DNA of 64,000 bases from Bos javanicus (lineage: Eukaryota > Chordata > Mammalia > Artiodactyla > Bovidae), in NCBI RefSeq assembly GCF_032452875.1, contig NC_083871.1, positions 4,253,692 through 4,317,691 on the forward strand, in the 5' to 3' direction. This document shows, one piece after another, positions 35,536 to 46,064 of this stretch (position 1 is the first letter of the stretch; every line of letters starts with the position of its first letter). Below the pieces are notes generated by a model. That model did no database searches. It saw nothing but the letters and a program-made list of their open reading frames with translations, and had not been told where the DNA came from. The translations under genes and the position numbers were made by a program.

Positions 35536-36125
35536 AAAATGAGAATAGCAGGACAATTAATGGAGCCGGCTGGGCCCTACTCAGATCACATATTTCTCAT
35601 TGTAGAAGTCAGGAGACCTCCCTGACCACACATGCGCAAAAAGGCTCAATGGAGGTCAAAGGGTGACTGAAACCAAGGGATGGTCTACCCAGAAGCCTTT
35701 CAGTAGACTCCACCTAGGCTAAGAGACACATGTGCACACGTGGGAGGATCCCAAGATATACAAAATATAAACTGTGAACCAGGCAAATCAAAATGGTTGG
35801 CCAAAGGAAACCTGGAAGAAATGTCCCATAAAAGTGATTCAGACCATCATGAGGGTGTGACTCCGCAACTCTATGTCTGCCCACATGTCTCTCCATACCT
35901 ACTGTACCCGTTTTTTCCTCTTAATAAACATGTTACTAGTTTTACTACTTTCCATATTTGGGGGAATTCTTTTCTACAAAGCCAAAGGGCCAGGGCCCTT
36001 GTCACTGACCACTGGTCTAGTGGCTAGGATCTGGTACTTTCACTGCTGTGACCTGGCCTGAATCTCTGGCTGGGAACCCAAGCTTTGCTCGAAGCTGTTG
36101 CAGGGTGAGGCTACTCAAGATCAAG
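35536..36125 (+). mobile_element. endogenous retrovirus LTR-like block
   Basis: The block has LTR-like architecture. A U3-like part is followed by a polyadenylation signal AATAAA at 35923-35928 and a ~190-base U5-like region. The text resembles ruminant ERV LTRs that I have seen, but I cannot place the family or prove TG...CA ends or a TSD. No viral coding region adjoins it, so if correct it is a solo LTR. A tRNA-Glu-like segment lies inside at 36006-36077. Confidence 0.55.
36006..36077 (+). repeat. tRNA-Glu-like segment (degenerate)
   Basis: A box A-like string TGGTCTAGTGGCTAGG at 36013-36028 differs by one base from the tRNA-Glu A box. An anticodon-loop-like CTTTCAC gives a TTC anticodon position. 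The B box is damaged and the acceptor stem ends do not pair. It is a tRNA-derived relic, not a working tRNA gene, and may be a piece of a tRNA-Glu SINE. Confidence 0.65.
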
Positions 36126-36637
36126 GGAACAGAATAAGCAGTCCACATTTTATGGAAGAATATATTCATTCATAATTACCAGAGTAAGATTGAATTGTAT
36201 TATGTGTCAAATCCAATAGATTCAATATAACACCTTCTAGTACTTCCTCACCCAATAGTACTGTTTGATACTCAGTGGCAGGAATCTAAGTAGAATACAA
36301 CAAAGCCTCAGCAAGTGGTTAATGATAGTTTTAGAATACCCTCCCTGGGAGGAGGACAAGCTTATCTGCCATCTCCCTTCTATAGCAGACACATTGGTCT
36401 AGATGTTTTATTTGAATATTGATAAATATGAAAAGTGGTAGCAGATTTTGTTTGAATTGCCTCTTTCTCTAATATATTGAAGACCAGTTAATTTCCATAT
36501 CTACTTCAAGGTATGTTTTTCTGGCATTCAAGTTCTGAATTATTAACAAAGCATGAAGACTTCCTTTGGGACAAGAGTGTTGTGTTGTGGAACTCTTTCC
36601 ATAGATCTAAGAGATTGCTACAGAATAGCCTAGGGCT
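36126..36637. other. unique sequence, no gene seen
   Basis: AT-rich intergenic DNA without a recognisable repeat. Confidence 0.45.
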
Positions 36638-36824
36638 AGGCTGCTCAGCTGGTAAAGAACCTGCCTTCCATGTAGGAGACCTGGGTTCGATCTCTGGGTT
36701 GGGAAAATCCCTCAGAGAAGCCAAAGTCTACTCACTCCAGTATTCTGGCCTGGAGAATTCCATGGACTGTATAGTCCATGAGCACACAAAGAGTCAGACA
36801 CGACTGAACGACTTTCACTTTCAG
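36638..36824 (+). mobile_element. Bov-tA SINE
   Basis: The head is intact ('ctcagctggtaaagaac', B-box-like 'gggttcgatctctgggtt'), followed by the 'ctcactccagtattctggc' centre and the tail 'gtcagacacgactgaacgac'. A few centre positions are rearranged. Confidence 0.94.
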
Positions 36825-37883
36825 GCTATCTGCCTACTAAGGACTGTTTTTCCCAACCCCCACTTGTGATTAAGCAATCCAGAACTACTGGATACCATGT
36901 GGTCCATGTGGAGGGTGTCATCTGGGCCCATGGACAAGTCACAGAGATCCCACATTAGTCCCTTGTATTTTCTCTTTGATGGATGAAGTTTGAGTTGGTG
37001 GTTCTACAGCTGCTTACCCAGGCTGAGCAGTAATAAGTGCACAAAAAACACTACTCGGTGCCTTGAAGTTTTAAAGCAGGATAGTCTTCTGTATAATGTG
37101 GATGAAGCTGCTGGAAGGCAATACCCACCCTTTGTCTGCAACATAGCCGTCACCTGTGACAAGCCTAGCTAGGAAAGGCTGTCTCCATGTGAGAAATTTA
37201 GTAGGTTGAATTCTGAGGTCTCTCCATCCATAAGACCCAGCTGTCTCAAGTCCTGACCCTGCTCAGTTGTCAGCTCACAGAGACCCAAGTCCTACCCTGG
37301 TATTACCTGCTGGGATGTCTGCAAACCTAGCATCTGTGCACGTCACACACAGGCGTACTTTAACTAAGTTCCATCTGACCTCGGTCTCTGCAGATGCCTC
37401 TAACTCTAAGGCTTGTTTTCCAAGGCCTGAGGCTCATCATTTACATACTTTTGTTTGAATATGGTATCTGAATTTAAAAAGCAATCACTTGTCTTTGGGC
37501 AAAGCTGTAGTCATCAATCAAGGTCATTCACCTACGTGTCTTAGGGTTTGTAGTCTTCTGTCTAAGCTACAAAAGTGACCCCAGGCCTCTATTTGTCTCC
37601 CCAAACCATCCATGTAAAATGTCCCATTCATGAACTGAGCCAAAGACCCAATGCCCTGGGCAGAGCAGAGTCTCAATAAGCCCATGTATTATTTTCATAC
37701 CACCATATTCTATTTCTTGATATGTGGCATGTGGCAAATGCTGCAGTCTTTGAGGGGTCAAGTAGATAATGTACCACTTTTAAATCTATATTCTAAACAA
37801 ATTGGGTATTAAAACAGATTGTATGCATATTTTTCACTCCCTTGTTCTTATGTAAAATTAGATGTGCTATCATGAAACATTCT
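36825..37883. other. unique sequence, no gene seen
   Basis: I see no repeat or coding signature in this kilobase. Confidence 0.45.
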
Positions 37884-38390
37884 TCAGTTCAGTTCAGTCC
37901 CTTAGTTGTGTCTGACTCTTTGCGACCCCAAATGTCGCAGCACGCCAGGCCTCCCTGCCCATCACCAACTCCCGGAGTTCACTCAGACTCACGTCCATCG
38001 AGTCAGTGATGCCATCCAGCCATCCCATCCTCTGTCATCCCCTTCTCCTCCTGCCCCCAATCCCTCCCAGCATCAGAGTCTTTTCCAATGAGTCAACTCT
38101 TTGCATGAGGTGGCCAAAGAACTGGAATTTCAGCTTTAGCATCATTCCTTCCAAAGAAATCCCAGGGCTGATCTCCTTCAGAATGGACTGGTTGGATCTC
38201 CTTGCAGTCCAAGAGACTCTCAAAGTCTTCTCCAACACCACAGTTCAAAAGTATCAATTCTTTAGCGCTCAGCTTCTTCACAGTCCAACTCTCACATCCA
38301 TACATGACCACAGGAAAAACCATAGCCTTGATAGATGGACCTTTGTTGGCAAAGTAATGTCTCTGCTTTTGAATACGCTATCTAGGTTGG

Positions 38391-39095
38391 TCATAACTTT
38401 CCTTCCCAGGAGTAAGCGTCTTCTAATTTCATGGCTGCAGTCACCATCTGCAGTGACTTTGGAGCCCCCCCCCCCCAAAAAAAGTCTGACACTGTTTCCA
38501 CAGTTTCCCCATCTATTTCCCATGAAGTGATGGGACTGGGTGCCATGATCTTCGTTTTCTGAATGTTGAGCTTTAAGCCAACTTTTTCATTCTCCACTTT
38601 CACTTTCATCAAGAGGCTTTTTAGTTCCTCTTCACTTTCTGCTATAAGGGTGGTGTCATCTGCATATTTGAGGTTATTGATATTTCTCCCAGCAATCTTG
38701 ATTCCAGCTTGTGCTTCTTCCAGTCCAGCGTTTCTCGTGATGTACTCTGCATATAAGTTAAATAAGCAGGGTGATAATATACAGCCTTGACATACTCCTT
38801 TTCCTATTTGGAACCAGTCTGTTGTTCCATGTCCAGTTCTAACTGTTGCTTCCTGACCTGCATACAAATTTCTCAAGAGGCAGATCAGGTGGTCTGGTAT
38901 TCCCATCTCTTGAAGAATTTTCCACAGTTTATTGTAATCCACACAGTCAAAGACTTTGGCATAGTCAATAAAGCAGAAATAGAAGAGAGTTTTTCTGGAA
39001 CTCTCTTGCTTTTTCCATGATCCAGTGGATGTTGGCAATTTGATCTCTGGATCCTCTGCCTTTTCTAAAACCAGCTTGAACATCAGGAAGTTCAC
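38391..39095 (-). pseudogene. BovB reverse transcriptase fragment
   Basis: A 234-codon frame with RT motif A (FIDYAKVFDCVD) and motif C (KYADDTTLIAE). Its last ~30 residues are out of frame because the run of 12 C at 38465-38476 and the neighbouring A run differ in length from other copies. The proper continuation lies in another frame at 38278-38523 (VTADGDCSHEIRRRLLLG). The catalytic aspartates are present but the protein is broken on both sides. Confidence 0.9.
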
Positions 39096-39533
39096 GGTTC
39101 ACATATTGCTGAAGCCTGGCTTGGAGAATTTTGAGCATTACTTTACTAGCATGTGAGATGAGTGCAATTGTGCAGTAGTTTGAGCATTCTTTGGCATTGC
39201 CTTTCATTGGGATTGGAATGAAAACTTACCTTTTCCAGTCCTGTGGCCACTGCTGAGTTTTCTCAATTTGCTGGCATACTGAGTGCAGCAGTTTCACAGC
39301 ATCATCTTTCAGGATTTGGAATAGCTCAACTGGAATTCCATCACCTCCACTAGCTTTGTTCATAGTGATGCTTTCTAAGGCCCTCTTGACTTCACATTCC
39401 AGGGTGTCTGGCTTGAGGTCAGTGATCACACCATCATGATTTATGGGTCGTGAAGATCTTTTTTGTACAGTTCTTCTGTGTATTCTTGCCACCTCTTCTC
39501 AATATCTTCTGCTTCTGTTAGGTCCATACCATT

Positions 39534-39992
39534 TCAGTCCTTTATCCAGCCCATCTTTGCATGAAATGTTCCCTTTGTATGTCTACTTTTCTTGAAGAGA
39601 TCTCTAGTCTTTCCCATTCTGTTGTTTTCCTCTATTTCTTTGCATTGATCGCTGAAGAAGGCTTTCTTATCTCTTCTTGCTATTCTTTGGAAGTCTGCAT
39701 TCAGATGTTTATATCTTTCCTTTTCTCCTGTGCTTTTCACTTCTCTTCTTTTCACAGCTATTTGTAAAGCCTCCTCAAACAGCCGTTTTGCTTTTTTGCA
39801 TTTCTTTTCCATGGGGATGATCTTGATCCCTGTCTCCTGTACAATGTCATGAACCTCATTCCATAGTTCATCAGGCACTCTATCTATCAGATCTACGCCC
39901 TTAAATCTATTTCTCACTTCCACTGTATAATCATAAGGGATTTGATTTAGGTCATACCTGAATGGTCTAGTGGTTTTCCCTACTTTCTTCAA
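39534..39992 (-). pseudogene. BovB ORF remnant (basic linker region)
   Basis: This 152-codon lysine/arginine-rich frame begins KKVGKTTRPFRYDLNQIP and ends in AKMGWIKD. It lies between the endonuclease remnant (40322-40714) and the RT remnants. It is homologous to 5779-6397 on the plus strand. No enzyme motif is expected in this part. Confidence 0.85.
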
Positions 39993-40321
39993 TTTAAGTC
40001 TGAATTTGGCAATAAGGAGTTCATGACCTGAGCCGCAGTCAGCTCCTGGTCTTGTTTTTGCTAACTGTATAGAGCTTCTCCATCTTTGGCTGCAAAGAAT
40101 ATAATCAGTCTGATTTCAGTGTTGACCATCTGCTCTCATGTATAGAGTCATGTATAGATGTCCATGTATAGAGTCTTCTCGTGTTGTTGGAAGAGTGTGT
40201 TTGCTATGACCAGTGCATTTTCTTGGCAAAACTCTATTAGTCTTTGCCCTGCTTTATTCTGTTTTCCAAGGGCAAATTTGCCTGTTACTCCAGGTGTTTC
40301 TTGACTTCCTGTTTTTGCATT

Positions 40322-40714
40322 CTAGTCCCCTATAATTAAAATGACATCTTTTTTGGGTGTTAGTTCTAAAAGGTCTTGTATGTCTTCATAGAACCATTCA
40401 ACTTCAGCTTCTTCAGTGTTACTGGTTGGGGCATATACTTGGATTACTGTGATATTGAATGGTTTGCCTTGGAAATGAACAGAGATCATTCTGTCATTTT
40501 TGAGATTGCATCCAAGTACTGCATTTCGGACTCTTCTGTTGACCATGATGGCTACTCCATTTCTTCTGAGGGATTCCTGCCCACAGTAGTAGGTATAATG
40601 GTCATCTGAGTTAAATTCACCCACTCCAGTCCATTTTAGTTCGCTGATTCCTAGAATGTCAACATTCACTCTTGCCAGGTCTTGTTTGACTACTTCCAAT
40701 TTGCCTTGATTCAT
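40322..40714 (-). pseudogene. BovB APE-like endonuclease fragment
   Basis: The 131-codon frame has ISELKWTG at residues 23-30, with the glutamate at the position of the catalytic Glu of AP-endonuclease-like domains. QVYAPT is at 92-97 and the frame ends IIGD. Translation stops at TAG (complement of 40322-40324), exactly where family members carry a tryptophan after GD. This is most simply a TGG-to-TAG change. The text downstream continues as BovB, so this is a point lesion and not the end of the element. Confidence 0.9.
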
Positions 40715-41415
40715 GGACCTGACATTTCAGCTTCCTATGCAATATTGCTCTTTACAGCTTTGGACCTTGCTTCTATCACCAGTCACATCCACAGCTGGGT
40801 ATTGTTTTTGCTTTGGCTCCATCCCTTCATTCTTTCTGGAGTTATTTCTCCACTGATCTCCAGTAGCATATTGGGCACCTACTGACCTGGGGAGTTCCTC
40901 TTTCAGTATCCTATCATTTTGCCTTTTCCTACTGTTCATGGGGTTCTCAAGGCAAGAATACTGAAGTGGTTTGCCCTTCCCTTCTCCAGTAGACCACATT
41001 CTGTCAGACCTCTCCACCATGACCTGTCCATCTTGGGTGGCCCCACATGGCATGGCTGAGTTTCATTGAGTTAGACAAGGCTGTGGTCCTAGTGTTATTA
41101 GTTTGACTAGTTTTCTGTGAGTATAATTTCAGTGTGTCTGCCCTCTGATGCCCTCTTGCAACACCTACCATCTTACTTGGGTTTCTGTTACCTTGGGCAT
41201 GGGGTATCTCTTCATGGCTGCTCCAGCAAAGCGCAGCTGCTGCTCCTTACCTTGGACGAGGGGTATCTCCTCACCCCCACCCTTCCTGACCTTCAGCGTG
41301 GGATAGATCCTCTTGGCTCTCCTGCGCCCGTGCAGCCACGGCTCCTTGGATGTGAGGTTGGTCTTCCTGGCCGCCTCTCCTGGCCTTGGGTGTGGGGATG
41401 GCATTATCCAACACT

Positions 41416-41519
41416 TTTATCCTTTCTCTTATGCATTTACTTATTCACTGAAAAATATTTATTAAGTATCTGTGCCATTTTAAGGTGTCATTTTAAGTGC
41501 TCAAGATACAGTGTAAGCA
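41416..41519 (+). repeat. L2/MIR-like 3' fragment
   Basis: Contains 'tttattaagtatctgtgcca', 'agtgctcaagatacagtg' and 'taagcaaaa', the layout of the ancient '...cactgttctaagtgctggggatacag' repeat end. Short and diverged. Confidence 0.5.
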
Positions 41520-41575
41520 AAATTAGTATTGGTGAAGATGTGGAGGGAAGGGAACCCTTTTGCACTATTGGCAGA

Positions 41576-42082
41576 TGTAGGGAAAGAGCAAATTAGCCAC
41601 GATGGCCATGGTCAGGTTCTTGTGCACCATGGCCTCTTGCTTCCATCCCATGTTTTGTGCATACATGATTATATAGCAGCTGAGATCACTTATAGTCCTG
41701 CGTATGCACCTCAGGATATACCCAGTTGGCCTCGGGCCACTTTTGTTCTGTAAACATATATAAGCTCCACCTGAAAAGCCCTTGTGTCTGCGTTATGGCT
41801 GGATTACAGCTGCACTGGAACCAAGTTATGGCTGCATTCAAGCAACATTATGGCTGTGCCCACGGGGTCAACCATGAGAAGAGAGAATATAGTGTGTCTG
41901 CTGCTACGGCTGCTATGCCAGTAAGGAAAAAAATAAATGTGTGTGCAGTTCCTGTGACTCCTTGAGTTTTCCTTCAGCTTCTCCATCCACACTTTGCCTA
42001 CCGTGAGTTCAATGAGCAGTTGAGCAGTGTGCACAGTGAGGAACAATGAGACGACTGGCGTGGTCACCAGGATGATATGGCA
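41576..42082 (+). mobile_element. solo ERV LTR inside L1
   Basis: The ~507-bp block opens TG and closes CA. It has a TATA-like TATATAAG at 41757-41764 and AATAAA at 41932-41937. It shares several blocks with the minus-strand LTR at 57392-57788, including a 13-base GAGCAAATTAGCC near the 5' end and the strings after TATA and after AATAAA. The flanks GCAGA (41571-41575) and ACACA (42083-42087) may be a decayed 5-bp TSD. The L1 text reads through if the LTR is removed. No viral gene adjoins it. Confidence 0.82.
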
Positions 42083-42283
42083 ACACAATGGTAAAGTGAA
42101 CTGGTGCAGTCACTGCAGAAAATAGTATAGAGGGTCTCAGAAAATTAAAAATGAAATCACCTTATGATCCAGCAATTCTACTCCTGGGTATATAGCCAAA
42201 GGAAATGAAAACACTAATTTTAATTGATATCTGCACCCTAATTTCATAGTGGCATTACTTGTAATAACCAAGATACAGAAGCA

Positions 42284-42326
42284 AATTGTGTGTGTGTGTG
42301 TGTGTGTATAGTATGTATATAACATG

Positions 42327-42358
<32 letters not shown>

Positions 42359-42372
42359 TACATATATATATA
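42284..42372. repeat. (TG)n-(TA)n microsatellite within L1
   Basis: A TG run (about 42284-42307) and a TA run (about 42327-42350) lie at the spot where L1 normally has a short TATATA. The microsatellite probably grew from the L1 sequence. Confidence 0.9.
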
Positions 42373-42795
42373 TTAGAATATTATGCAACCATAAAAAGGA
42401 ATGAAATATTTCCATTTTGAACAACATGGATGGATCTGGAAGGTACTGCATTTAATGAAGTCAGACAGAGAAAGATAAACACTGTGTGTTTTCACTTATA
42501 CATGGAATCTAAAAAGTAAAACAAGCAAATGAATGTAACAAAACAGAAAGAGATTTATAATTACAGGGAACAAATCAGCAGCTAGAAAAGGGATGAGGGA
42601 AGGGGGAGGAGCAAAATTGGAGTAGAGACTTAAGAGGTACAAATAAATGAGGTACCATGATGTACAACACAGGAAACATAGCTCATATTTTATAACTTTA
42701 AATGGAATATAATCTATAAAAATATTGAATCACTATACTGTACACCTGAAATTAATATAACATTGTAAATCAACCATATTTCAATAAAAAATATT

Positions 42796-43490
42796 AGCAG
42801 ACACTTTTGTATGAAGAAATTTACATAGAGAATTGGAATTAGGTGTGCTGATGAGTATTGTAATTATAAATAGAACATGAGAACAGTCCTATTTAGAATG
42901 TGCATTTCATCCAAAACCTCATATGTGGAGCTCAGTGTGGCTGCCTGTGAGAAGAATGTTCCAGAAGGTGATAAGAGGCAGTGCAAAGAGCCCCAACGTG
43001 AGAAATGTACTTAGCATACAAGAGGAAGGATGAAGGGAGAGCAAAAACAGAAGGATGGGATCTGGTCACCCTCCCTGGCTTTGCTCTGTGCGAGGCATGA
43101 GGCTGAAGACAATATTGCACTGGGGTTTGACACACTCTGTTAGTTTTCAAAAGATCATTCTGAGCCCTGGTGGAGGATAGTGTTCAGGATAAGAGTGGAA
43201 AGTAGGAGTGGAAAGTGGCCTGACCCAGGCTGGTAGCAATGAAAATTTCATCACTGGGTGAAATTTGTGCTCAGAAGTATAGGAAAGATACAGATACCTC
43301 TGTTCATTGGTGCGTGGTCACCTACAGGTAGAGCTGAGGAGTATCCTCCTCCAGGCTCCTACATACTATGCACACATGCACCACTGTAGAACCGGAGCCC
43401 AGCACCGCCTCTATGTCCTTCTCTGCTGCATGTATTTCATAAGAACTCATAGAAGTCAGCATTTTGCTAACCTAAGATTTTATAGCCTTC
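42796..43490. other. unique sequence, no gene seen
   Basis: I see no repeat family or coding exon here. Confidence 0.45.
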
Positions 43491-43720
43491 AATAGTAGGT
43501 GTGCTCAGTCGCTTGGTCTTGTCTGACTCTGTGGTTACATCGACTGCAGCCAGCTAGGCTCCTCTGTCAATGGAATTTCCCAGGCAAGAATACTGAAGTG
43601 GATTGCCATTTCCTTCTCCAGTATATCTTCCTGACCCATGGATTGAACCCACATCTCTTGCGTCTCCAGCACTGGCAGGCAGATTCTTTGCCACAAGCAC
43701 CACCATATCTTTAAATAGTA
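43491..43720 (-). mobile_element. Bov-tA SINE with 7-bp TSD
   Basis: The complement of a near full-length Bov-tA: tail 'ctcagtcgcttggtcttgtc', centre 'caagaatactgaagtggatt' and head 'attctttgccacaagcacc'. AATAGTA occurs at 43491-43497 and 43714-43720. Confidence 0.92.
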
Positions 43721-43779
43721 AGCTGATACCTAAATACAGACATAAGCTTTATCTGACACATAAGTTATGCTAAGACCCT

Positions 43780-44400
43780 TGATTTAACCTGAGTTAGTTC
43801 AGGTTTGTCATCTGACAACAAATTCAATCGCATGTCTTTTCTTTTAGCTCGATATATAAACATGTCTCATAAATAATTGCACTGATCTTTCAAATTCCAG
43901 CATATTAGGTTATGTTCTTTGCCTAATTTTGTCCTTCAAACAGCAAATATTTCTTTGTAAAATGAGACTACTTTAACTCATTCCTTTAGGTCAGTTTCCA
44001 TCTTCCATCTTTACTAATGTCGTCACCACTCTTCATTACCCATCAACAGGAAATTGCATTTACTTGAAGCCTATTCCTTTCATCATATAATTAATTAAGG
44101 AGTTAATTAATATCAGATGTATTGTTGGCCTCTGTGACACTTAATTAAATACTTCCTTCCTGAAGACACTGTCATTTATTTTAGTTGTTATTAATGGTCT
44201 TTGAACTTCCATTCTTTTTAATGTCAAAACTCATATTTAACCCATATTGAATTAATTTTGCAGGTGAAACTTCTTCCAAAGGTTATTGCATTAATTACTG
44301 GTTAAAAGCCATTTACTTCTGATATCTGGGTTCAGTTATTTTTTTCACTGAAAAAAATTCTGTTATTTTTTTTACCCTTAAATTTAAGACACTGGTATAG
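43780..44400. promoter_or_regulatory. candidate enhancer-like unique block with clustered TTAATTA sites
   Basis: Unique AT-rich DNA carries several homeodomain-type core sites: TAATTAATTAA around 44088-44098, TTAATTAA at 44103-44110 and 44141-44148, GAATTAATT at 44249-44257 and TTAATTAC at 44291-44298. No repeat family covers it. Function is inferred from motif clustering only; AT-rich DNA produces such motifs by chance as well. Confidence 0.3.
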
Positions 44401-44507
44401 CAATTTAAAATTTGCCAGACACTTGATTTCTCAGTATGATACTATATAATAATATAAATGATATTATATTATTATCATATACTATATAAATGTATATTAC
44501 ATATGTA

Positions 44508-44706
44508 GGGGGCTCCCTGGTAGCTCAGTGGCAAAGAGTCTGCCTGCCAATGCAGGAGACGTGGGTTTCATCCCTTGGTTGGGACGATCCCCTGGAGAAG
44601 AAAATGGCAACCTAGTCTAGGATTCTTGCCAGGGAAATCCCATGGACAGAGAAGCCTGGTAAGCTACAGTCCATGGGGTTTCAAACAGATGACTTAGCAA
44701 CTAAAT
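44508..44706 (+). mobile_element. Bov-tA SINE
   Basis: Head 'ctccctggtagctcagtgg', B-box-like 'gtgggtttcatcccttggtt', centre 'atggcaacctagtctagg' and tail 'agtccatggggtttcaaac'. It is followed by an A-rich end and a long dinucleotide repeat. Confidence 0.93.
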
Positions 44707-44711
44707 AACAA

Positions 44712-44744
44712 TAAAAATGTTATATGTGTGTATATGTATGTGTA

Positions 44745-44832
<88 letters not shown>
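44712..44832. repeat. long TG/TA/CA compound microsatellite
   Basis: Begins with TATG/TGTG units, passes through (TG)n, (TA)n and a CACATACACA patch, then a long pure (TA)n up to 44832. It can fold on itself. It lies between two SINEs. Confidence 0.95.
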
Positions 44833-44836
<4 letters not shown>

Positions 44837-44884
44837 TTTATTTTTAATGTAATGAGCAAAATTCCCTTAGGTCCTGACCTGTTT

Positions 44885-45147
44885 ATTGGTAGAAGGCAAT
44901 GGTGCCCCACTCCAGTACTTTTGCCTGGAAAATCCCATGGACGGAGGAGCCTGGTGGGCTGCAGTCCATGGGGTTGCTGGGAGTCAGACGTGACTGAGCG
45001 ACTTCGCTTTCACTTTTCACTTTCATGCATTGGAGAAGGAAATGGCAACCCACTCCAGTGTTCTTGCCTGGAGAATCCCTGGTGGCTGCCGTCTATGGGG
45101 TCGCACAGAGTCGGACACGACTGAAGTGACTTAGCATAGCATACACT
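44885..45147 (+). mobile_element. Bov-A2 SINE, full dimer
   Basis: Two Bov-A units: the first from 'ccccactccagtacttttgc' to 'tgactgagcgacttcgc', then the linker 'ttcacttttcactttcatgc', then the second to 'acacgactgaagtgacttag'. This is the canonical dimer layout. Confidence 0.95.
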
Positions 45148-45194
45148 ATGTTGACATTACAGAAATTTGATCAGATTATCCTATATCTTTCCCT

Positions 45195-45196
<2 letters not shown>

Positions 45197-45226
<30 letters not shown>

Positions 45227-45230
45227 TTTT
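45197..45230. repeat. (AT)n and T-run
   Basis: About eleven AT units are followed by a T-run, next to the Bov-tA head at 45231. Confidence 0.9.
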
Positions 45231-45366
45231 GTCTTCCCTGGTAGATCAACTGGTAAAGAAGCCACTTGCAATGTAGGAGACCCTGGTTCGGTTGGGAAGA
45301 CCCACAGGAGAGGGGAGAATCTACTCACTCCAGTATTCTTGTGCTCCCCTGGTGGCTTAGCTGGTA
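45231..45366 (+). mobile_element. two Bov-tA fragments in tandem
   Basis: The first fragment (45231-45342) has the head 'cttccctggtagatcaactg' and B-box-like 'ccctggttcggttggga' but is cut off after 'ctccagtattcttg'. A second head 'ctcccctggtggcttagctg' follows at 45344-45366 and is itself cut off. This may be a rearranged or tandem insertion. Confidence 0.85.
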
Positions 45367-46064
45367 TTTTTAAAAATTTTATATTGTTTGTTTTCCACAT
45401 ATTTATATTTCTGGGAACTTAGGAGGTCAAGAGTAGAGCGTCTCCTGGTCTCCCCCACTTCTCTGAAGTAATAAATTTTCATCCTTGTTGACTCAGTCTG
45501 CACTCCATTAAACATCACCTCTCTACCTGCCAGCTCAGTCCCTTGATTCCCTGAGACTGGGTGAGGGTACCCCTTGCATCTCTAATGCTTCATCACACTG
45601 CATTTGGTACTTTTTGGGGTGTGCCTCCCTGGTACCCCACGCATGGAGCAGGGGTGAATATTCCCCAAGTAGACCGTCCTGGACAGTGGATGTCCTTTCC
45701 TGCTCCTTCCCAGGCCCCTCTGGGTGGGGCAATCTGCTGGGTGTAAACTCCCTGGAACTGGTTCAGCTTTCCTGGAAGCACAGAGGGACTTCTGTGGCTC
45801 TCAGAGGACCAGCACTCAACAATAGTCCATCTAGAGTGGTGTGTTGGAGTTTTGCTCTGAGGTAGAGCACTGAGTAGTGGTGTTATCAGCCCAATTCTCA
45901 AGGTAGTGCACTGAGCAATCTGCAGACTTTTCTCCCCCAGTTTCACTCCTAATTCTTATGATATATATTCAAGTATTATAACAAATATACATACAGGAAA
46001 GTATAGATTCACAGGTGTCATGTATATGAAGTGAATATACCTGTAAGGTCTCTCTCCCTACTTT
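45367..46064. other. unclassified block, possibly LTR-derived
   Basis: A polyadenylation-like AATAAA at about 45470-45475 followed by 'ttgttgactcagtctgcact' looks like the end of an LTR. The rest has no match that I know. The frames (83-117 codons near 45593-45946) lie on both strands and show no domain. The call is open. Confidence 0.3.

Larger units (their letters stand above)
37884..41412 (-). mobile_element. BovB LINE, longest copy (~3.5 kb), with endonuclease and leader
   Basis: This minus-strand BovB runs from the CAGTT-type 3' tail at 37884 through the C-terminal region, RT, linker and endonuclease. It continues into a GC-rich leader at about 41103-41412 containing repeats of a 'gagataccc' motif (complement). 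It is the only copy here that reaches the endonuclease and leader, and may be close to full length. The single long ORF is broken by stops and frameshifts, including a C12 run at 38465-38476 and a stop at 40322-40324. I found no TSD, so the 5' limit is uncertain. Confidence 0.95.
41520..42795 (+). mobile_element. L1 3' region, split by an LTR
   Basis: L1 text starts 'attggtgaagatgtggagg' (41527). It breaks at 41575 and resumes at about 42083 ('gtaaagtgaactggtgcag', 'cttatgatccagcaattcta'). It runs through 'caaccataaaaaggaatg' and 'tggatggatctggaaggt' to the 3' end 'tatttcaataaaaaat'. TG/TA microsatellite growth interrupts it at 42284-42372. No open reading frame remains. Confidence 0.92.

Noticed and set aside
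36006..36077. Functional tRNA-Glu gene
   Set aside because: The B box is degraded and acceptor-stem ends do not pair, so only a relic is supported.
35536..36125. Full endogenous retrovirus with gag/pol/env
   Set aside because: No retroviral coding motif lies on either side; at most this is a solo LTR.
44701..44910. Isoleucine/tyrosine/histidine repeat protein
   Set aside because: It is a direct translation of a TA/TG/CA dinucleotide repeat.
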